Shown piece after piece: positions 25,501 to 32,962 of a stretch of DNA of 64,000 bases. The stretch's first letter is position 1. Every line of letters starts with the position of its first letter. The position numbers were made by a program, and so were the translations under genes. The notes under the pieces are model-generated. The model was not told where the DNA came from and did no database searches. It was given only the letters and a program-made list of their open reading frames with translations. Origin of the DNA: Planctomycetota bacterium (GTDB lineage: Bacteria > Planctomycetota > Phycisphaerae > Sedimentisphaerales > Anaerohalosphaeraceae); the NCBI GenBank assembly GCA_019456225.1, contig VRUI01000006.1, positions 1-64,000 on the forward strand, read 5' to 3'.

Positions 25501-25600
25501 AATCGATAGGTTCTTCTGTTATCTCGAAATCCTCAGGTAAAAATGTATCTCTAAAGAAATCCAGATAGTCCGCTCTTTTGTATTCTTCTTTAAAATTCAT
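22568..25600 (-). CDS. Eco57I/type IIG-like N6-adenine DNA methyltransferase
   Basis: The 1010-residue protein has methyltransferase motif I DPACGSGAYLLG (around 405), motif IV ANPPYIRQE (around 610), a preceding helical region, and a C-terminal target-recognition-like region (TaqI-specificity type) ending near LPIPKAS. The N-terminus has VFEIKHHSEND, an E-x-K in a short beta context that could be a remnant nuclease site. The start ATG 25600 is three bases after the stop of the PLD-SNF2 helicase, so the two are a unit. Helicase-plus-methylase pairs resemble DISARM or type I-like modules, but drmA and drmB are not here. A restriction-modification or methylation-gated defence role is inferred. 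Confidence 0.8.
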   Translation of the reverse strand: MNFKEEYKRADYLDFFRDTFLPEDFEITEEPIDFKPDYIKQVTKIGEVPSLDMPVFEIKHHSENDPRVTLSRETFRILASHGKEQALILFISTKTANFRLSLVTLELKLEGREITKDFSNPRRLSFFLGPETKTHTIQEYLLKPGRVKCFDDLKERFSIEIVTKEFYREYAKIFGGLEKAIASVNKLKDEELRLYTQTLMNRLMFLRFLEKKRWIQFGDSPDYLANLYAAGGLNGESFFKSRLSPLFFVALAIEGQQDFEAVGSTVFLNGGLFEEDENLDGKVDDIPDNAFSDILGPDGLFYKYNFTVEESTPLDIEVAVDPEMLGKVFEELVTGRHESGSYYTPRAVVSFMCREAIKGYLFKKTSAAREAIEKLVDEHELEDGSLTEKDADDILYYLETLKALDPACGSGAYLLGLLQELMAIRRALQNQKLRAEPNFHYELKLRAISRNLYGVDIDPFATNIAKLRLWLSLAVEADSPQPLPNLDFKIETGDAVLGPCNPLDYDSDKLLFLQQMKQRSETLVIKKDEYLTAHGDRKKQLYDEIKKEEDEIASDTSTAYGQGVIAWHVHFAEVFMSSRRQKEIQKGIDELKDYKVTTFEPGGFDIVLANPPYIRQELIKDDKLVLKDIYKDTFVGTADLYTYFYTRAVELLAPGGVLSFISPNKWFRANYGKKLRGYIAEKCNIISVTDFGELPVFETAATFPMIFVAQKTETKSETTFTQVKTLDSPYPDVKAIIRQSGSVLPSDAIEGEDWNLTDAETIKTLRKMEASGISLKEYVNGEIYRGILTGFNKAFVIDSKTREKLIEEDPASEDLIKPMAKGDDVRKWHIRDKDRWIIVTPINVEIDKYRAIFSHLKKWENELKARQDQGNHWWELRPCTYYGLYDSPKIHYPEIAKERRFAFDDSGIYPLKTVFTIPTGNMYLLGILNSSSAWEYLKRVCSVLGDEDKGGRLTLQTIFVEQLPIPKASSGEKKTIEKLVKKCLDAGGINCEKWESEIDKIVTKLYGLDD

Positions 25601-25603
25601 ATG

Positions 25604-28600
25604 CTAAATCAACTCCTCTGATAAAATTAATGATTCCTCTCCTTCTTCAATTTTATTTTCACGTTCAATAATGCTTACGATGTAACGGTGAGGGACCTGG
25701 CTATAGAACTTTTCAAAATCTGAAAGCAGCTTTCGGCTGTCTATCGCCCGTATTATCTTTGAATACCTGCCGGGCAGGGCATCCAACTGCTGCAAGACAT
25801 AAAGCAAATCCTGTAAATAATCCTTCTTTTCCGGCAGTTCTTTAATAAGGACGCGAACTTTATGGATAGTGTCCTGCTTGGCTTTATTCATAGCCACTTC
25901 TGAGCGTTTGCTAAACAGGTTTTCTTTTAGTGCGGCGTACATAGGCTCAAAGTCGTCTGTGACTTTTTTGGGCTTTTCAGAAATCTCCGCCTCGAACAGG
26001 TTCAGTGCCTCGGAAATATTGATGGATTGACACTCACCGAGTTGCGATGAAGTCTTAAAAACGTATTCGCCTCCTTTCCTGGCAAAAACAATTACACCTG
26101 AGAGGTCTTTCTTATGGCTTCGACGAACACGGCAGCGTTTGGGTAAAGCTACCGCCTTTTCGATGATTTCGGGGTGTGTACTTCGCAGGTTTCGGATAAA
26201 GTTTTCATGGCGTACCTCTGGAGAAAGCTCTTCCTGTGCCGTCATCTGCTTACGGAACTCTTCTGCAAAAAATGACTGCAGCTGCTCATCGCTGGTCAGC
26301 ACCTTTGTATCTTCACCCATTAAGGCGTGGATCATAGCGATCTTTAGCGTTGATATTCCCTTAACGCGAGTTTCCCTTTCGCCAGTTTTAGTCGGGAAAA
26401 AATTGTATATAAACAGTTCATCAAAAACCTTCTTATTGATACGGTTGATACGGCCAACACGCTGGATCACGCGGGTTGGGTTATAAGGAATGTCATAGTT
26501 GAATACAATCCCTGCCCTGTGGAGGTTGTAGCCCTCGGAAATGGCATCCGTAGCGATAAGCACATCATAGTCGTCAGCCTGTGTTTGAGACCCGGCATCA
26601 AAGTTGGTGCGAATGGTCTCTTTGTTTGCCTTGGTCGAATCTTTACCGGAATACTTGAACAGCCGCAGCCGGTCTTTAAGTTTATCAAAGAGATAATCGG
26701 CAGTGTCGGCAAACTCTGTAAAAACTACTATCTTGCGTTTAGGGTTTTCTTTCAGCTTTGCTGCCATTACCCGTTCAAACTCTTCTAACTTGGGATCGTG
26801 ACGCGGGCCATCAGCAAACCACTCATCACGAATTTCCTTAAGGATTTCGAGGTCTTTTTCAACATGCTTGATGAAGTTAATGCCAAGTTCCTTCTTCTCA
26901 ATGAACCAAACGCCTTTTTCTTTAAGGGCTTCAATGCTGTCGTCGAAGTTGATTTTCTGAAGTTCTTCGTCAATATCTTCCCCCGAACCCTCTAAGAGCG
27001 AATCCACATCAGGAAGCTGCCCCTTTTTATATATCGGGACCAATCCGGCTTTTTCATACCAGTCCTGAACCAGTTCAGTAGATTTTATCAGAGAATCCAA
27101 AGTTGACTGGAACGCGAATATTGAACTTTCAAATCGCCGGACAAGAAGGCGTTTCATGAATTTAGCCAAGTTGGCCTGCCCCTGTTTGAGCAGGTTTTCA
27201 TCAATGCCCATTTCCTCGGCTATCTTTTTCTTGTAACTCGCATAGTTCTTGATGTAATTAGTAGGCATGTATCGAGCTCCGATAAAGCCTTTCTTTTGCT
27301 CTTCCGGTGCAATGGTTTTGAGTGTATTTTCGTAAAGCTCTGAAATGTCGCCGAGATCATAATCCATCTCCTGCGGATCATTAACCGTTGGGAAACTGAT
27401 CTTCTGACGTTTTAGGTCGGCCTTATACTCATCTATTGCTTCCAGGTCGAGTCGAGATCGGCGAATAACAAGAGGCGATAAGATGTCTCGTATTTCAGAG
27501 GCTACCTTTTGTATACGAGCGTCTATCGCTACGGCACTTTCTGATCCGTCCTTCTGGATTTTGCCAATTAGTTTATACTCTGCAACAAGTTTTTTGAACT
27601 GATATGAGAGATTGTCAACCGTCTGAATCGTCGAGCGGGTAGGAATCTGGAAGAGTTTGATCATCGAGAAGATGTCCTGGGGCTGATTGTTGAATGGCGT
27701 TGCCGACAGGAGCATGACCTTATTTCGCTGGCAAAGCTGATGCAGGTTGGCATAATCTTCAGTAAGTTCGTTGCGGTATTTGTGAGCTTCGTCAACGATG
27801 ATCAGTTTTTCCTCATCGTATGAATTATCATCAACAGCCTGCTGGATCATTCCACTGCTATAAACGCGGGCATTGAAACGGAAATCAAAGCGATAATCTT
27901 CCCATTGCTTTTTTAAATGGGGCGGAGCAATGACGATTGTTTTAAGATTGAGGTTGTTTGCGACCGCTGAGGCGATTACACTTTTGCCCAGACCAACTAC
28001 ATCTGCAATGATTACACCGTTGTGGGCTTGAATAATATCCAGCGTCTTTCGTATCGCATCAATCTGATATTTCAGATTAATATAGCGGCCAAGGGTGATC
28101 TCATCCGGTAAACGCAGGTTATCGCTGTTGCGAAGAGTGAAATACTCTTCCAATACACGGACATAAAGCAGAAACGGATCAGGAAGCAGTTCCAGCCAGA
28201 CTTTTTGTACCACTTCCTTGAGAAAATCATCCAGGTTGTCTTTATCGACTATGGTCACTGCTGTCTGCCATAGCTGGTCAAAAATACTCATTGCTTCTTT
28301 ATAGTTTGCGGCTTCGCGTGTGATGACATTAATTTCAAATCTACCCCGCAGTCCCTGATGTGACAGGTTGCTTGAGCCGGTAATAACAGTGCCGGGGAAT
28401 TCGCCTCCCTGACTGGCCTCTGTTTTGTTCTCGAAGATATAGAGCTTTGCATGATTAGGCTGTATGGTTTTCCTGATCTGCAGAGTGCCATCCTTCATCT
28501 TATTGAGAAATAGCCTAAAAGCATCCTGTTTTTCTTTGGTATCGAAAAAGTCCGTGTCGTTAAACAGGCTTACTAAAGACTTGAAATAATTATCCCGAAT

Positions 28601-28846
28601 CTTGCCGCGTGGGGCGTTAATGTCTTGCAGTACTTCAAATTCCCGGATTTTGTTTGTAATATCCTTTTCAACTTCCATGCCAACCAAGATACGGATTTCT
28701 TTCTCAGCTAAATTCTGGTAGAGCTCCTGAAAGCCGGAAAAATAGAAATAACCAACTAATGCATACAGTTTTTGTGATGAAGGTAAGATATTATTGACAA
28801 CATCCGAAAGCAATCGTTGTTGATTTGTTATGAACTGAGTTGTCAC
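25604..28846 (-). CDS. PLD-nuclease / SNF2 helicase fusion
   Basis: The 1080-residue protein begins with a phospholipase-D-like half-site, HxK at 132-134 (NHAKLYIF) with GSSN at 157-160, as in PLD nucleases. A superfamily-2 SNF2-type helicase follows: GLGKS at 285-289, DEAH at 352-355, SATPF at 381-385, and a late VIQRVGRINR arginine-finger motif. The start is GTG 28846, supported by GGAGAG upstream. It is immediately followed by the methyltransferase. In DISARM, PLD, SNF2 and methylase functions are on separate genes; here PLD and helicase are fused in one protein, so this is a variant or a distinct system. Confidence 0.85.
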   Translation of the reverse strand: MTTQFITNQQRLLSDVVNNILPSSQKLYALVGYFYFSGFQELYQNLAEKEIRILVGMEVEKDITNKIREFEVLQDINAPRGKIRDNYFKSLVSLFNDTDFFDTKEKQDAFRLFLNKMKDGTLQIRKTIQPNHAKLYIFENKTEASQGGEFPGTVITGSSNLSHQGLRGRFEINVITREAANYKEAMSIFDQLWQTAVTIVDKDNLDDFLKEVVQKVWLELLPDPFLLYVRVLEEYFTLRNSDNLRLPDEITLGRYINLKYQIDAIRKTLDIIQAHNGVIIADVVGLGKSVIASAVANNLNLKTIVIAPPHLKKQWEDYRFDFRFNARVYSSGMIQQAVDDNSYDEEKLIIVDEAHKYRNELTEDYANLHQLCQRNKVMLLSATPFNNQPQDIFSMIKLFQIPTRSTIQTVDNLSYQFKKLVAEYKLIGKIQKDGSESAVAIDARIQKVASEIRDILSPLVIRRSRLDLEAIDEYKADLKRQKISFPTVNDPQEMDYDLGDISELYENTLKTIAPEEQKKGFIGARYMPTNYIKNYASYKKKIAEEMGIDENLLKQGQANLAKFMKRLLVRRFESSIFAFQSTLDSLIKSTELVQDWYEKAGLVPIYKKGQLPDVDSLLEGSGEDIDEELQKINFDDSIEALKEKGVWFIEKKELGINFIKHVEKDLEILKEIRDEWFADGPRHDPKLEEFERVMAAKLKENPKRKIVVFTEFADTADYLFDKLKDRLRLFKYSGKDSTKANKETIRTNFDAGSQTQADDYDVLIATDAISEGYNLHRAGIVFNYDIPYNPTRVIQRVGRINRINKKVFDELFIYNFFPTKTGERETRVKGISTLKIAMIHALMGEDTKVLTSDEQLQSFFAEEFRKQMTAQEELSPEVRHENFIRNLRSTHPEIIEKAVALPKRCRVRRSHKKDLSGVIVFARKGGEYVFKTSSQLGECQSINISEALNLFEAEISEKPKKVTDDFEPMYAALKENLFSKRSEVAMNKAKQDTIHKVRVLIKELPEKKDYLQDLLYVLQQLDALPGRYSKIIRAIDSRKLLSDFEKFYSQVPHRYIVSIIERENKIEEGEESLILSEELI

Positions 28847-28941
28847 GCTATCTCTCCAAAAATGAAAACCCGTAATCCATTAAACAGGTTAATGACAATA
28901 TTTTGCCCTAAATAGCACGCCATGTCAACAAAAACAATCTA

Positions 28942-29256
28942 TTAGCAGCTTTTCAGCCCCTCAGGCCCGATACTAACCAGCGGCAGGTGTGCAACTTCGG
29001 CCTGATTGAAAGTAAAAACGCGTTTAAACCGGGAAAACAAAGAATCAGGAGACTTTAGAAATAGCGATTTATTCGGCTTATTATCTTTTCCATTCAGGAA
29101 AGCCATTACTTCTGCAAAACGGCCTGGGGATAGCTGGCCGATTTTTCTACAGATTCCTGCCCACTGAGCGGGATCTATTCCATCTGCAAGCTGACACCAG
29201 ACCCCTGTTTCAGCAATACTGGGAATATCAAAAAGTAGTGGCTGTGTGTTGTTCAT
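28942..29256 (-). CDS. Small hypothetical protein at the head of the defence operon
   Basis: The 104-residue protein is soluble, with no known family. The sequence has QLSPGRFAEVMAFLN and a basic C-terminal stretch near FSRFKRVFTF. An AAAGGA site precedes ATG 29256. A consensus minus-strand promoter lies 104 bases upstream (29360-29387), so this is the first gene of the run of defence genes. It might be a regulator, but nothing proves it. Confidence 0.6.
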   Translation of the reverse strand: MNNTQPLLFDIPSIAETGVWCQLADGIDPAQWAGICRKIGQLSPGRFAEVMAFLNGKDNKPNKSLFLKSPDSLFSRFKRVFTFNQAEVAHLPLVSIGPEGLKSC

Positions 29257-29359
29257 GGTACGGTCCTTTCAACTAAGTCTTTATAAAATAAGTAGTTAAA
29301 AGAGTTGCGGAGGGACTTGCAATGACAGAGGTCGGTTCTACTCTTACTGATAAATAACA

Positions 29360-29387
29360 AATATAATCATTGTCTAATAATTGTCAA
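29360..29387 (-). promoter_or_regulatory. Consensus promoter of the defence operon
   Basis: On the minus strand a perfect TTGACA (29382-29387) and TATATT (29360-29365) are separated by 16 bases. It lies directly after the upstream terminator and directs transcription toward 29256 and the helicase gene. Confidence 0.65.
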
Positions 29388-29390
29388 GGA

Positions 29391-29421
29391 AAAAATGGGG
29401 AGAGCAATATAAGCCCTCCCC
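29391..29421 (-). terminator. Rho-independent terminator, minus strand
   Basis: Read on the minus strand, GGGGAG (from 29421) pairs with CTCCCC (to 29397), followed by ATTTTTTCC. It would end transcripts from the DUF5677-like and DUF4238 genes. Confidence 0.65.
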
Positions 29422-29683
29422 TTTATCTGACTATGGCTCTTCTCTTTATGGGTTTAGCTTTTTCCTTATCGTGCATTGATTACGATCTGACCTGTTTGCA
29501 ATGCCTATGAACAGCAGTCTAAGGTACAGCCAAGATGACCTATCGGTCTTTGATTAAGAACCATTATTTACATTTGTATTAATGACTATATCGTCAGAAC
29601 ACCTTATTGAGCTTGAAAAAATATTCCCACCTATTGAGAAGCAACATTTGCCGATTTGGACTACCTGGAGGGGTAGTGATTAG

Positions 29684-30400
29684 TTAGGTTTTTTCAATAG
29701 CCCAATCAAGACTTGAGAGTTTTTCTGTTATACCCTCAAATCGACTTCCATAGATAAGCTCAAACATCTTCAATGACACAACTCCAACCTTCACGGTTGT
29801 CTGCAAGCCAACTTTGCAAATATCTGTATCACCAGACACAAGAATATCTACACTGCCACCATCGATTTTTATATCGCTTGTAGTAATGTGCCCAAGGAAA
29901 TTTGGATGGGCACCGTAATCAAGAGTATGTTCGTATAAGTCAGAAATCTTACTACCTAACTCTGAACTATGATTTATTAGATTCTTTTTAAGCTTGCTAT
30001 AGGAAAACATATTCCTACAAACTTTCCGCGATTTCTCATCATCTTCTCTTTTAAGCCATATAAACATTCGCTCTGGTGAGTCAGTGTCTAATGTAGGGTC
30101 GGTTTGAATGAAATGAGCATAAAGAGCATTTTCAATGCAACCACGTAAGAGCATATATGTTTCCACGACTTGCCCAGATGTAATTAGGCGTACAGCCCCA
30201 AGAAAAGTACTGTGACAACGCGATACAAAAAGTGGCAAAAGTAATTCCTTAGAATATCTATGCTTTATCACACTGATTTCATTGAACAATTCATCAATTG
30301 TAAACATTGCCTGAATTACGGGGGTATTTTCGAAATTATGCAATGTGGCAATAGTATTATCTTGAGCACTTATTATGAATTCTAACAATTTATGCGACAT
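29684..30400 (-). CDS. DUF5677-like hypothetical protein, 238 aa
   Basis: The 238-residue helical protein contains LLRGCIENALYAHFI near 85-100, an R...EN pattern followed by a long helix and a conserved H (YGAHPNF), the general layout of DUF5677. It is half the size of the gene at 10586-12133 and not obviously a copy. AGGAGG precedes ATG 30400. It follows the DUF4238 gene by 48 bases and the two may be co-transcribed. The function is unknown; relatives sit in genomic islands. Confidence 0.55.
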   Translation of the reverse strand: MSHKLLEFIISAQDNTIATLHNFENTPVIQAMFTIDELFNEISVIKHRYSKELLLPLFVSRCHSTFLGAVRLITSGQVVETYMLLRGCIENALYAHFIQTDPTLDTDSPERMFIWLKREDDEKSRKVCRNMFSYSKLKKNLINHSSELGSKISDLYEHTLDYGAHPNFLGHITTSDIKIDGGSVDILVSGDTDICKVGLQTTVKVGVVSLKMFELIYGSRFEGITEKLSSLDWAIEKT

Positions 30401-30448
30401 TCTTAAACCTCCTATTGTTGGGTTGGAAGGGTTGATGATATGAGCGAG

Positions 30449-31393
30449 TTAATCTTTATCTATACCCCATTTATGAATCACAGAATCTCCAACTCTATAA
30501 GCTCTGAGTCGTTGTTTATTTCCTTTAGCCGATATAATCTGTTCTAATAGTTTTTCCGATTGCACAGGCGAATATACAAATCTTTGCGATGAAAAACATT
30601 CTTGCTCATTCACTAATTCAACAAAACCTTTTTCGGCTTCCTTGAATTCAAATGCACTGTTATCTGATCTGCAATATGGTCTGGCGACAAGAGCTATCTT
30701 CTTGTTTAATGGACAAATAACCCAACTTTGAGGACTTGATGGTCCTGTTTCTTGAGAGTTATCATGCATTTGACCAAATAGGACAGGTGTATCAGAAGTA
30801 ACGTAATAATCCTTTTCTAAAAAAAACAATATCCATTTCTTATTGCATAATGATTCTGACATTTGAATCGCACCATCAATCATATATCGAAGGCTTACGT
30901 GCGGTAAAATTTTAGTTTTGATAACAGAAGTTATATCATTATTCTTAATAAGTTTTTTTATTATCTCTGGCGGCTCTGGAAGCCTACCCATTTTATATTC
31001 ATTCTGAGTCATTATATCTACCTGGTGTTTGAGGGCAGAGTGACACCCGTCTCTAAATGATGGTCCACGAGTTAACAGAAGAGCAACATAAAATGCAAGA
31101 GTACCCTTGTCTGACTCGGACAAGTCATACTTGGGATTGAGTTTTTTTACTATCTCTATGCCAGCTTTTTCCACGTCATTGAATGCATCTTCAAACATTT
31201 GAGTAGTAGAACCGTCAGGAGTTGGTTGCTCATAGTAATAATCTTCACTGCATATATTATCAACTGAGCGTTTGCCTGTACATTTTCCATATTTCTTATC
31301 ATACCCCCATATCAAACTATTTTCACCGTCAATTGTATAACCTTTTAAATATGACGCTGGAACATAGTGATGATTTATCTTTTCTTGGCTCAT
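30449..31393 (-). CDS. DUF4238 family protein
   Basis: The 314-residue protein begins with the DUF4238 signature HHYVPASYLKGY (8-19) and continues with LIWGYDKK, then YVTSDTPVLFGQ and WVICPLNKKIAL in the middle, the conserved HHYVP...SDxPV...PL pattern of the family. DUF4238 proteins are frequent in accessory regions and have been suspected as nuclease-like defence proteins, but the activity is not shown here. ATG 31393 has an AAAGG-type site upstream. Confidence 0.8.
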   Translation of the reverse strand: MSQEKINHHYVPASYLKGYTIDGENSLIWGYDKKYGKCTGKRSVDNICSEDYYYEQPTPDGSTTQMFEDAFNDVEKAGIEIVKKLNPKYDLSESDKGTLAFYVALLLTRGPSFRDGCHSALKHQVDIMTQNEYKMGRLPEPPEIIKKLIKNNDITSVIKTKILPHVSLRYMIDGAIQMSESLCNKKWILFFLEKDYYVTSDTPVLFGQMHDNSQETGPSSPQSWVICPLNKKIALVARPYCRSDNSAFEFKEAEKGFVELVNEQECFSSQRFVYSPVQSEKLLEQIISAKGNKQRLRAYRVGDSVIHKWGIDKD

Positions 31394-31573
31394 ATGGACA
31401 ACCTTTGTATCAAAAACATACTCTTACCCCACCTCCACAAGCTCATCCCAATTTGTCATATATCGATCTGATCTATAATTGAACTTTGTCTTCCAAGGTT
31501 TAACTACTCCCTTCCCACAAATGCTTGTACATGATGCCCCATACTGTGGTTTCTTTAGTCCCGATTTAATTGT

Positions 31574-32050
31574 TTACCCTCTAAAAGAATTAAGTAATCC
31601 CTCTGTTTTTGTGATAGCTTCCTGCTCCAAAGGAGCCTCTGGGTAACCAATGCTAAGGCACTCAGATAAATATTGCTTTAAAAATGGCATAAAGCCGCCA
31701 AACTTTTCATATTGAGATGTGTGCACCAATTCATGGATCACCAATTCTCTTTTACCCCAGCAATCTGAACGGATAAAAATACCATATCTCAAAGTAAGCC
31801 CTTCTGTATAAGAAGTAATAAGTTGCGTCATATCTGTAGCAGCCATTAAAATAGGATCATTGGGTTTAGGAATGTTACTGACTGACAACAATCTTATCCT
31901 TTCAGGGTATTCTATATTCAGCTTACGAGCATCTTGAAGCTGATAATCATTTAATGGTTCACCTTCCCTGATAATTATTTCCTCCTGCTGTTCTGCCCAC
32001 GTAGAAGCCAAGGGCAATAATAATTCAAATTGTTCGGGTGTAATTTTCAT
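31574..32050 (-). CDS. Putative zinc metallopeptidase-like protein (HELVH)
   Basis: The protein contains HELVHTSQYEKFGG, an HExxH motif with a following helix, near its middle (about 110-123 counting from ATG 32050). I chose ATG 32050; a GTG at 32092 would add 14 residues. The sequence is soluble with no signal peptide. Small HExxH proteins of this sort are often cytosolic peptidases or degenerate domains. This is the second HExxH protein on the element. The function is unknown. Confidence 0.55.
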   Translation of the reverse strand: MKITPEQFELLLPLASTWAEQQEEIIIREGEPLNDYQLQDARKLNIEYPERIRLLSVSNIPKPNDPILMAATDMTQLITSYTEGLTLRYGIFIRSDCWGKRELVIHELVHTSQYEKFGGFMPFLKQYLSECLSIGYPEAPLEQEAITKTEGLLNSFRG

Positions 32051-32191
32051 AATAAAATCTTTCGAAAGATAGTTTAAAACCTCTCCAGCCACTTTGGCTC
32101 ATCTCCATCTATTTTACCACTCCCTTTCTCCCTTTCAAGCACTAATTTTATCGCCCCCAAGGCGACCTACTCACCCACACCTACTAACAAC

Positions 32192-32875
32192 TCAGGCTCT
32201 TCCCAATACCCTCATATCATTATCTATCCCTTCTCCACAACACTCCTCAAATATCTCACAATGCTTACACTCCCATTTAAGATCAGGAGCAGGTTGTTCT
32301 TCAGAAGAAAGAACCTGAGCTATACTATCACTCAATTCACAGAACTCATTTGCTCTGACAGATACTTTTGCACTAAGGTCTATCTCAACAAGGAGATTAT
32401 CATCAGTCATTCCTAATCGGTAGTCTTTATTTATGAGCATCAGGGAGCAGGAAGATATCTCCAATCCCGACTGGAGAGCAACAAAGGTTGTATAAGCAAT
32501 GTCATTAATATGCTCATCACTCTGATTAACTGCTGACTTAATCTCAATCATCTTCCATTTAGAGTTGTTCCTGACCAGGATATCTGCCTTGGTTATGTAG
32601 GGACCACTCTGAAAGGTAGCTTCAAATATGGTCGATACTTCTGGGTTGGCAAGCAGTTCTCTTGTTCTATTGATACAAGTCTCATTACTCCCTGACACTA
32701 ATACTCCAGTAGGGAATAGGTTTCTTGCTCTTTCCTGCACTTCGATGCCCTCATCGATTCGGAGCTGGTCAGATGGGCTTGTAGTGGGTTGTGTAGGCTG
32801 TTGTTGCTGCAGGTGGCCGTATGTCGGGCATTTCAGAGAGGAGAGGAATAGGTTTTTAGTTATGTATTTTGGCAT
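32192..32875 (-). CDS. PD-(D/E)XK nuclease with C-terminal Cys cluster (Cas4/DUF2779-like)
   Basis: The 227-residue protein contains the core IFEATFQSGPYITKADILV...WKMIEIKSAV. The D (in ADIL) and the E-x-K (in IEIKS) form a PD-(D/E)XK active site. It ends with C-K-H-C...E-E-C-C, like the iron-sulfur cysteines of Cas4/AddB-type RecB-family exonucleases or the first half of DUF2779 proteins. It lacks the helicase or long C-terminal part of larger members. No cas genes or repeats are seen, so a CRISPR role is not supported. It lies 87 bases downstream of the integrase gene, on the same strand. Confidence 0.7.
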   Translation of the reverse strand: MPKYITKNLFLSSLKCPTYGHLQQQQPTQPTTSPSDQLRIDEGIEVQERARNLFPTGVLVSGSNETCINRTRELLANPEVSTIFEATFQSGPYITKADILVRNNSKWKMIEIKSAVNQSDEHINDIAYTTFVALQSGLEISSCSLMLINKDYRLGMTDDNLLVEIDLSAKVSVRANEFCELSDSIAQVLSSEEQPAPDLKWECKHCEIFEECCGEGIDNDMRVLGRA

Positions 32876-32962
32876 ATTCGATAGTCAGTTTCTAAGATTA
32901 AAGACTACAATATTTGGGTCGATAGTTCAATAGGTGGTAGTGGAAAACTGGTTCTCTGGAAA

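Larger units (their letters stand above)
29257..29683. other. Intergenic region with promoter and terminator
   Basis: This 427-base gap separates the DUF5677-like gene at 29684 (end) from the small gene at 29256 (start), both minus strand. It holds a hairpin-plus-T terminator at 29391-29421 and a consensus promoter at 29360-29387. The remainder, 29422-29683, shows nothing recognisable. Confidence 0.6.

Noticed and set aside
15305-28846. Canonical DISARM
   Set aside because: PLD, SNF2 and methylase functions are present but drmA and drmB are not visible, and PLD is fused to the helicase.
32192-32875. cas4 of a CRISPR system
   Set aside because: The fold and cysteines fit Cas4-like nucleases, but there are no repeat-spacer arrays or other cas genes in the window.
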